A stretch of DNA of 64,000 nucleotides from JAAYJM01 sp964498585. GTDB taxonomy: Bacteria > Bacteroidota > Ignavibacteria > Kapaibacteriales > UBA2268. A program made the translations under genes and the position numbers. Below the pieces are notes generated by a model, which was given only the letters and a program-made list of their open reading frames with translations, made no database searches and had not been told where the DNA came from. Where the stretch lies: NCBI GenBank assembly GCA_964498585.1, contig CAZCHH010000010.1:3177-67176 (forward strand), given 5' to 3'. Shown here piece by piece: positions 7,579 through 14,420 of the stretch (position 1 is the stretch's first letter; each line of letters opens with the position of its first letter).

Positions 7579-9276
7579 TCACTCCTCTCTTTTCACTCCG
7601 CCGTTGATATTTAATTTAATTATTTCGAGTGCTTCCAAGCCCTCATTATCAACGACTTTTACTGCAACAATGTGGTGACCAATTTTAAATTTATTAGCTG
7701 AAATACCGTCTTTGTTTAGCATTTTCTCAGCAGAAAAAATGCTTGTTTCTTCGTCGTAATCAAAATCAAATGCAAAAAACTCAATTCCTGAATCGCTTTC
7801 TGCTTCTGCAAAGAACTCAATTTCTCTAAAGCCCTTTGCATCTGCACCTTTATCTTCAAATTTCACAGTTAATTTGGGCTTCTTTGCAATAGGAACAATT
7901 TCCTCCACTTTTACTAATTTGATTATTACATTCTCCTGATTTTTCAGCTTTGCAACTTCTTGAACTGCTCCGGTTCCAAAGCTAAAAGCAATAATATAGC
8001 CAATTGGCTCTTCTTTTGCTTTTTGCCTTTCTGTGATTTGCTTTTCATTGATTATGCAAGATGAATAAAAATTCTTTACGACATTTTTCCCAACAGCTTC
8101 CGATTGCTTCACCTGAATAGGCACACCCTCTCTTGTCTTGCCATCAAAACCGCTATCGCTTCTCTGCTTTATATTCGGAACAGCTCCAAAAATTTCAACG
8201 ATCCACTTTTCAAATTCAAAAGGATTTTGGTTGAATAGCTTATCATAATCGTATTTATGAAGTTGAACTGAAAAGGGTTTGGAAAACATATTTTGCTGCT
8301 TATTCAACCTCAATTCAGAAACCTTCACAGCTTGAACTGACTGGTCTATTCCAATCCAATTCCTGTTGAGTTTGTCGGCAACAACAACTGTAGTTCCACC
8401 ACCGAGGAATGGGTCAAGAATGGTATCGTTTTCTTTAGAAGTTAAAATGATAATTCTTTCTAAAAGCTTTTCTGGCTTTTGTGTTGGGTAGCCAATGCTT
8501 TCGCTGCTATTAGAATAAATTCTGTTAATATCATTCCAAAAATTATAAATTGGATTGCCCTTATCATTTATTGGGCGTAACTTTCTAAATGGCATTTTAT
8601 TGCTTGACCAGCCCAAATCACCGTTTTTATCTAACTCAATTAGCTTTTCCTTTGTCATTCGCCAACCATATTCTTTTGGTGTGAAACCTTTATATTCATA
8701 GACTAAATTAGGACGGGCACCCATAGAAGCACCTCTAATAATCGGTCCTTGGTAATACCTACCTTTTTCATCAAAATAAGGGTATTTCTTGGCAAGTTCT
8801 CCATTTTGAAGTTGCTCTCTTGCAGCTTTTTCATCAAAGAAATAATTATTGCTTTTAGAATACCAATAAATTGTGTCTGTTGCAATTCCAAGATTTTTTT
8901 TTTCAAATTGAGAACCTTTTGGATTTCTTGTTCTTTGCCAGATTATATGATTTCTAAAATTGCTTTCACCAAAAATTTTATCTAAAATATAAACTCTAAT
9001 ATATGCATCGGCGTGCCAGTCGCAATGTAAAAATATGCTCCCTGTTGGTTTTAAGAGCCGGTGCATTTCTACTACTCTTTCATAAAGCCAGGCAATGTAA
9101 TGGTCTATTCCGCCGCTCCATCTGTCTTCAAAACTCCTTATTTCACCTTTATCGCCCCAAATCACTTCGTAATTTCTGTTTGAAAAGAAAGGTGGGTCAA
9201 GATAAATCAAATCAATGGAATCGGGTTCCATCTTTCTCATTATTTCAAGGTTATCGCCGAGTATTAATTGGTTCAT
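7579..9276 (-). CDS. Beta-class DNA methyltransferase fused to an Mrr-like nuclease domain and a C-terminal Ig-like domain
   Basis: A 565-residue fusion. Residues 1-310 form a beta-class N6-adenine/N4-cytosine DNA methyltransferase: catalytic DPPF at 27-30 (motif IV) comes before the AdoMet motif DPFLGGGTT near residues 287-295, with the recognition region between. Residues about 350-450 look like an Mrr-type restriction domain: FEKWIVEIFGA, then GFDGKTREG and the catalytic-like IQVKQS near 388. From about 465 there is a beta-rich, Ig-like tail. Methylation and cutting may therefore sit on one chain. Its first 108 residues are identical to those of the gene just upstream, and the two genes overlap by 4 bp (ATGA), which indicates translational coupling. 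The recognition site is unknown. Confidence 0.85.
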   Translation of the reverse strand: MNQLILGDNLEIMRKMEPDSIDLIYLDPPFFSNRNYEVIWGDKGEIRSFEDRWSGGIDHYIAWLYERVVEMHRLLKPTGSIFLHCDWHADAYIRVYILDKIFGESNFRNHIIWQRTRNPKGSQFEKKNLGIATDTIYWYSKSNNYFFDEKAAREQLQNGELAKKYPYFDEKGRYYQGPIIRGASMGARPNLVYEYKGFTPKEYGWRMTKEKLIELDKNGDLGWSSNKMPFRKLRPINDKGNPIYNFWNDINRIYSNSSESIGYPTQKPEKLLERIIILTSKENDTILDPFLGGGTTVVVADKLNRNWIGIDQSVQAVKVSELRLNKQQNMFSKPFSVQLHKYDYDKLFNQNPFEFEKWIVEIFGAVPNIKQRSDSGFDGKTREGVPIQVKQSEAVGKNVVKNFYSSCIINEKQITERQKAKEEPIGYIIAFSFGTGAVQEVAKLKNQENVIIKLVKVEEIVPIAKKPKLTVKFEDKGADAKGFREIEFFAEAESDSGIEFFAFDFDYDEETSIFSAEKMLNKDGISANKFKIGHHIVAVKVVDNEGLEALEIIKLNINGGVKREE

Positions 9277-10124
9277 AATTCATTTTCCATAAAATTTAAT
9301 GTTTCAAATTTTGATAGTTTTAATCTGTCTTGTGAAACTTTTACAGCTTGAACTGATTGGTCTATTCCAATCCAATTCCTGTTGAGTTTGTCGGCTACAA
9401 CAACAGTAGTTCCACCACCAAGGAATGGGTCAAGCACGGTATCGTTTTCATTAGAAGAAGATTTGATTATTCTTTCCATTAGTGCTTCTGGTTTTTGAGT
9501 GGGGTAACCGATTCGCTCATTTCTTGACATTTGACCGCCAGAAGGAATGTCGTTCCACCAATCAAATGGCACCATTCCTTTTAAATACTCTTCGTATTCT
9601 TTTCCTTGAAATTTTATTCCTTTTTTCTTTGTCTCGCTATATGTTCTTCGTTTTAAGGTTTCTTCACTATAAGGAATTAGGATTTCATCTTTATTAAAAG
9701 TAAAAGAATTTGACTTTGAATATCTGTAAATGGTATCGTGCTTATTTGGAAATGACACTTTCAAATTTGAGGGACCGTTATAACACCATATAATTTCATT
9801 TCTAAAATTGCTTTCACCAAAAATTTTATCTAAAATATAAACTCTAATGTAGGCATCAGCGTGCCAGTCGCAATGCAAAAATATGCTACCAGTTGGTTTT
9901 AAGAGCCGGTGCATTTCAACTACTCTTTCATAAAGCCAAGCAATGTAATGGTCAATCCCACCACTCCATCTGTCTTCGAAACTCCTTATTTCACCTTTGT
10001 CGCCCCAGATTACTTCGTAATTCCTGTTTGAAAAGAAAGGTGGGTCAAGATAAATCAAATCAATGGAATCGGGTTCCATCTTTCTCATTATTTCAAGGTT
10101 ATCGCCGAGTATTAATTGGTTCAT
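9273..10124 (-). CDS. Beta-class DNA methyltransferase (stand-alone paralogue)
   Basis: A 283-residue methyltransferase with DPPF at residues 27-30 and DPFLGGGTTVVVA near 233-245, which is the beta-class motif order. Residues 1-108 are identical to the fusion protein downstream, and the AdoMet-binding region is nearly so; the centre (about 109-215), which should recognise DNA, is unrelated. It has no nuclease domain. Divergent recognition regions in a tandem pair suggest different target sites, or the two strands of one asymmetric site. The genes appear to arise from a tandem duplication within a carotenoid gene cluster; crtQ ends 64 bp upstream on the same strand. Confidence 0.88.
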   Translation of the reverse strand: MNQLILGDNLEIMRKMEPDSIDLIYLDPPFFSNRNYEVIWGDKGEIRSFEDRWSGGIDHYIAWLYERVVEMHRLLKPTGSIFLHCDWHADAYIRVYILDKIFGESNFRNEIIWCYNGPSNLKVSFPNKHDTIYRYSKSNSFTFNKDEILIPYSEETLKRRTYSETKKKGIKFQGKEYEEYLKGMVPFDWWNDIPSGGQMSRNERIGYPTQKPEALMERIIKSSSNENDTVLDPFLGGGTTVVVADKLNRNWIGIDQSVQAVKVSQDRLKLSKFETLNFMENEL

Positions 10125-10188
10125 ATCATTTCAATGTTTAATAATATTTTTGCAAATTTAAGGAAAAAAATAAAAGGAAAATTAATTT

Positions 10189-11301
10189 TTATACTTCACG
10201 CATTTTCCAGTTGATTTTTTTATTAAATGCTTTTAAATAAATTGAGCGTATGAAAATCAAACAGAAAAAAATCAAATGTAAGGGATAAAAAACTGATGAA
10301 ACAATTTTGAAAGAGCCAATCTTCCTTAAAAAATAAAAAACCTGAATTGCAAAAGAAAGGTAAAGAGCAAGCCATAATATTATATTTTTTTGAACGATTA
10401 TGCTGCTAACAAAAAGAATTGAAGTCAGGAAGCCGCCGCTAATCCACAATATAATATTAAAAAGAGTGGAAAATACAGTTTGAGTTGCTCCTGATGCATA
10501 AGCTTTTGACCAGCCATTTATTAGCTCCAGCAAACCATTCGGATACATTCTAAATGAAATTGTTCCTTTTCCTCCGAAGCAGATTAATTTCATTCTCTTT
10601 TCACTAAATATTTTTGCAAGATACATATTTTCGAGTATTCTGTTTTTTACTTTCTTATGCCCGTCAACAGTGAAATATGCTTTTCGCGAAAGAATTAAAC
10701 TTTGCCCGAACAAACCGCTCACTTTCTTTTTGGGAAATGGCGTAAAAGCATTCATTGAACCGAGCATAATTAAATTGAATATTGATGAAATATCTTCGTA
10801 GAATTTTTTTACTTTGTGAAAAGGTGCGACTGAAAGAATAATTTCTTCCTTAAAATTATTTGATAAGTGAGAATATGTGTCAACAATTTTCTGCAATCCA
10901 TCAAGTTCGAACCAGACATCAGCATCAAGGAAAATGAAAACATCGCTTTTTGCATAATTAGCGCCCTGATAGCAAGCCCAGGGTTTTCCCAGCCAATCTT
11001 TTGGCAGGGCTTCAGAATCAAGAACAAGAGCCCCTTTTTCCAAAGAAATTTCCTTTGTTTTGTCAGTTGAGGCATCATTAACTACGATTAGCTCATTTAC
11101 TTTGAATCCCTGTCTCTTGATTGAATCTAATAAAAATGAAATATTCCTTTCTTCGTTTCTTGCAGGTATTATAATGGCTATGCTGGGTAAAGCTGCTTTT
11201 TCTTTTTTTGTAAAGCAAAGCGGAATTTTATACATAAACAAAAAGCCGCTTAAAAGCAGAATTATTGCGGTTAAGGAAAGAATGATTTCATTTGTTTCCA
11301 T
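10189..11301 (-). CDS. crtQ: CrtQ-like carotenoid glycosyltransferase
   Basis: A 370-residue family 2 glycosyltransferase anchored by an N-terminal helix (residues 6-24) and two to three C-terminal helices (about 275-350). Its active-site pieces are IIIPARNEE (about 43-51), VVNDASTD (near 73) and LDADVWF (near 125-131, the DxD-type metal site). A WLGKPWACYQGA segment and a RMYPNGLLELINGWSKAYASGA segment match CrtQ of S. aureus, which glucosylates 4,4'-diaponeurosporenoate at the carboxyl end. It shares one base with the crtP stop (TAATG), so the two are translationally coupled. Confidence 0.85.
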   Translation of the reverse strand: METNEIILSLTAIILLLSGFLFMYKIPLCFTKKEKAALPSIAIIIPARNEERNISFLLDSIKRQGFKVNELIVVNDASTDKTKEISLEKGALVLDSEALPKDWLGKPWACYQGANYAKSDVFIFLDADVWFELDGLQKIVDTYSHLSNNFKEEIILSVAPFHKVKKFYEDISSIFNLIMLGSMNAFTPFPKKKVSGLFGQSLILSRKAYFTVDGHKKVKNRILENMYLAKIFSEKRMKLICFGGKGTISFRMYPNGLLELINGWSKAYASGATQTVFSTLFNIILWISGGFLTSILFVSSIIVQKNIILWLALYLSFAIQVFYFLRKIGSFKIVSSVFYPLHLIFFCLIFIRSIYLKAFNKKINWKMREV

Positions 11302-12803
11302 TATTTTCCTTTTTCATTTTGCAAAATCAACTTGCAAACATTTTGACCGCACAGCAAAACCATTGGCATACCACCACCAGGATTTACAGAACCGCCAGTG
11401 AAATAAAGATTTTTATATTTTTTGCTTTGCTTGGGATGCTTAAAGCTGAAATTTTTCCATAAGTCCGAAACAACGCCGTATATTGAACCACCATTCGATT
11501 TATACATTCGGCGAATATCAAGAGGAGTAAGCAAATGCTCGTAAACTATGTGTTTGCGTATATCTTTCAAGCCCGTTCGTTCTAACTTATCCAGCACCAC
11601 TTCCTTATATTTAATGTAATCCTCTTGTGAGAGCGGATTTTCTTCATTTATATAAGGAATGTGAGGAAGAACCTTTAAGCCGGAGCAGTTTGGTGGCGCT
11701 ACGCTCGGGTCGGACTTTGAAGCATCAACGAGATAAATCGTTGGGTCTGGCGGAAGCTTCCTGTCCTTGAAAACAGTTTTAAAGTGATGGGATTGATTAG
11801 TAGAGTAAAGGAAATTGTGGTGAGCAAGCTGCGGATACTGAATGTCAAGCCCTAAATCTAAAACCAAACCGGAGCAGGCGGGTTCAAAACGTGAAAGTTT
11901 ATTTAAAAACGGCTCGCTTTCGTTCAATAAAGTTTTATAAGCTGGAATGACCTCCATATTTGAAACAATAATATCCGCTTTGTGGATTTGTTCTTTTGCA
12001 CGAATCGCAGTAACCCGATTGCCTTCTTTCAGTATTTCTTCAACTTCGCTGTTGTAATTTATTTTTATTCCAAATTCTTCCATAAGTTTGAGGAAACCGA
12101 GAGCAATATTATACATACCGCCGGGAACATACCACAAATCGTAACGGAACTGAATTGTTGGCATAAGATTCATAAAACCGGGAGCAGAATAAGCAGATGA
12201 GCCAACATATTTTATAAAATAATCCATTATGTCAACGAGATGCGGGCTTTTAATATATTTAGCAACACTGCTGTGCATTGTTCTGAAAAAATCAATTTTA
12301 AAAACTGATGAAAAGTCATAGAATTTCATAAAATCAGTAGTTTTGTCAAGTCCATTATCGAAATAGCCATCTGCCAAAATATCGTATTGCTTTTCAGAAT
12401 AATCCAAAAATGCTCTAAACTGCTGATATGTATCTTTTCCTAACTTGCCAAGCTCTTTTTTCATAAAATCCATATCAGGATCGAGGTCAACTACTGTTCC
12501 GTCTTCAAAGAAATTTCGCCAGTGTGGTCTTACTTTTTGCATCTTGATATAATCGTTAATATCTTTTCCTGCTGCATCAAACAAGCTTTTAAAATATTGA
12601 GGCAGAGTGAGAATCGAAGGACCTAAATCGAAAATATATCCCTTTTCATTAATCAAGTTGAGTTTTCCGCCGATTTTTTCATTTTTCTCAAAAACCTCAA
12701 CATCGTATCCGGCAATTTTTAGCATTATTGCTGCTGAAATACCTCCCAGTCCAGCACCAATGACAATTACTTTTTTTTCTTTTCTTATGCTTGAATTATT
12801 CAT
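11301..12803 (-). CDS. crtP: CrtP-like diapocarotenoid oxygenase (phytoene desaturase family)
   Basis: A 500-residue FAD-dependent enzyme. The FAD-binding motif VIGAGLGGIS lies at residues 14-23, and the C-terminal family signature GGSVNPGGGMPMV near 470-482. Along the chain it is closest to CrtP, the oxygenase that turns the terminal methyl of 4,4'-diaponeurosporene into an aldehyde, rather than to the desaturase CrtN. Diagnostic segments are KYVGSSAYSAPG, SNMEVIPAYKTL, YPQLAHHNF, DPTIYLVDASKSD and VLPHIPYI. It lies between aldH (18-bp gap) and crtQ (1-bp overlap). No crtM or crtN is visible in the window, so precursor synthesis must be encoded elsewhere. Confidence 0.85.
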   Translation of the reverse strand: MNNSSIRKEKKVIVIGAGLGGISAAIMLKIAGYDVEVFEKNEKIGGKLNLINEKGYIFDLGPSILTLPQYFKSLFDAAGKDINDYIKMQKVRPHWRNFFEDGTVVDLDPDMDFMKKELGKLGKDTYQQFRAFLDYSEKQYDILADGYFDNGLDKTTDFMKFYDFSSVFKIDFFRTMHSSVAKYIKSPHLVDIMDYFIKYVGSSAYSAPGFMNLMPTIQFRYDLWYVPGGMYNIALGFLKLMEEFGIKINYNSEVEEILKEGNRVTAIRAKEQIHKADIIVSNMEVIPAYKTLLNESEPFLNKLSRFEPACSGLVLDLGLDIQYPQLAHHNFLYSTNQSHHFKTVFKDRKLPPDPTIYLVDASKSDPSVAPPNCSGLKVLPHIPYINEENPLSQEDYIKYKEVVLDKLERTGLKDIRKHIVYEHLLTPLDIRRMYKSNGGSIYGVVSDLWKNFSFKHPKQSKKYKNLYFTGGSVNPGGGMPMVLLCGQNVCKLILQNEKGK

Positions 12804-12821
12804 TTTTTGCTCCGATATATG

Positions 12822-14207
12822 TTAATATAGAAATTTTACTGCTTTTTTAAATATATTGAACGACAATCTGTTTGGTGGATAAATGTATTTTTGGTCAAAA
12901 TGAAAGCTTTTCTTTAAAATTGCTTTTTTATGGCTAAATGTTTCAAAACTTGCTTTCCCGTGATATTTTCCAAATCCGCTTTGTCCAACTCCACCGAAAG
13001 GCAGTTCGTTTGAAATTATATAGTTAATTGTTCCATTTATGCAAACTCCACCTGAAGAAGTGCTGTTTATTATTTTTTCCTGATTTTTTTTATTTTTAGA
13101 AAAGTAATAAATTGCCAAGGGCTTAGGTTTCGTCTGTATCTTTTTTATTTCATCATCAAGATTTTCAAATGAGAGAATAGGGAGGAGAGGACCGAAAATT
13201 TCGTTTTTCATTATTTCTGAGTTTTCATTTACTTCACTTATTAAAGTTGGTGCTATAAATAGTTTTTCTCTACTGTGCTGACTGCCTATTTCAATTTTTC
13301 CTTCAGAAAGCAGTTTAATCAATCTGTCGAAATGCTTTTCATTTATTACATTAGGCAGATTTTCATTTTCTAATAAATTTTCACCATAAAACTTTGTAAT
13401 TGTCTGTTTGAAAATTTTAATAAAATCATCTTTAATGTCTTTATGTAGCAGTAGAAAATCAGGAGCAATACAGGTTTGTCCGCTATTAAAGAACTTTCCC
13501 CATGCAATTCGTTTTGCACTAATTTCCAAATCAGCATCTTTATCTACAATGCAGGGATTTTTACCACCAAGTTCAAGCGTAATGGGTATTAGATATTCGG
13601 CAGCTTTTTTCATTATTATTTTTCCTACTTCTGTGCTACCTGTAAAGAAAATGTAGTCGGTTAAAGGATTAATCAATTCCTGCGTTACCTTTGCATCGCC
13701 TTCAATCACTCTTAAATAGTTTTCAGAAAAATTTTCGTTTAGCAGCTTTGCTATAAGTGAACTCGTGTTTTGAGAAATTTCTGATGGTTTCAGCAAAATA
13801 CAATTTCCTGCGGCAATCGCTCCGACAAGTGGTGAAAAAAGCAATCCGAAAGGATAATTCCACGGACTTATAATAAGGGCAGTTCCGAAAGGTTCATAGA
13901 CAAAATAGCTGCGTCCGGGCTTATTGAATAATGGGTTTTTCACCTTATGCGGTTTGCTCCATTTTTCTATATGTTTTAAAGCATAATCAATTTCATTAAT
14001 TACAATACCAATTTCGCTTGAATATGCTTCAATCTCGCTTTTATTCAAATCGTCTTTCAGTGCTTTTAAAATTAAACTTTCATTATCTATAATTATTTGG
14101 CGTAACTTCAGCAGATTGGCGATTCTGAAAGTAATTTTCCTTGTTGTTCCGATGTTAAAAAATTCTTTTAAATTCTTCTGTATCATACTTATTTTTTCAA
14201 TTTCCAT
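12822..14207 (-). CDS. aldH: Aldehyde dehydrogenase, likely diapocarotenoid-aldehyde dehydrogenase
   Basis: A 461-residue NAD(P)-dependent aldehyde dehydrogenase of the ALDH3-like type. Visible are the proofreading segment ISPWNYPFG (about 111-119), FTGSTEVGK (near 195), the general base in LELGGKNP (near 217) and the catalytic cysteine in SGQTCIAPD (near 248). The hydrophobic C-terminus (LSFNIFKKAVKFLY) could be a membrane foot. As the first gene of the aldH-crtP-crtQ run it most likely oxidises the CrtP aldehyde product to the acid that CrtQ glucosylates. In S. aureus the corresponding gene lies far from the crt operon; here it is part of it. Substrate assignment is by context. Confidence 0.82.
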   Translation of the reverse strand: MEIEKISMIQKNLKEFFNIGTTRKITFRIANLLKLRQIIIDNESLILKALKDDLNKSEIEAYSSEIGIVINEIDYALKHIEKWSKPHKVKNPLFNKPGRSYFVYEPFGTALIISPWNYPFGLLFSPLVGAIAAGNCILLKPSEISQNTSSLIAKLLNENFSENYLRVIEGDAKVTQELINPLTDYIFFTGSTEVGKIIMKKAAEYLIPITLELGGKNPCIVDKDADLEISAKRIAWGKFFNSGQTCIAPDFLLLHKDIKDDFIKIFKQTITKFYGENLLENENLPNVINEKHFDRLIKLLSEGKIEIGSQHSREKLFIAPTLISEVNENSEIMKNEIFGPLLPILSFENLDDEIKKIQTKPKPLAIYYFSKNKKNQEKIINSTSSGGVCINGTINYIISNELPFGGVGQSGFGKYHGKASFETFSHKKAILKKSFHFDQKYIYPPNRLSFNIFKKAVKFLY

Positions 14208-14420
14208 AGATGTCTAAATAAATTATTTAATGAACTAAATCACATTTTACTCAAAATAAAAATACAAAAAACAAATTAAATTTCTGAAAAAATTTTGCAT
14301 TGTTTTTAAACATATAGGAGAAGGATTAGTTTAAATAAGATTCAGGGATTAAGAAGTGAAAAACCACAAAATCAAGAAAGAATTCAAATTAAAAAAGAAA
14401 GACAAAATTTAGAACTTTTT

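Noticed and set aside
7579..9276. Ordinary Type III restriction-modification mod gene
   Set aside because: No res helicase gene is adjacent, and the nuclease-like domain is on the same chain, which does not fit Type III.
9003..10141. Two similar plus-strand frames (9003-9278, 9893-10141)
   Set aside because: They are similar to each other only because they are antisense to the duplicated methyltransferase N-termini.
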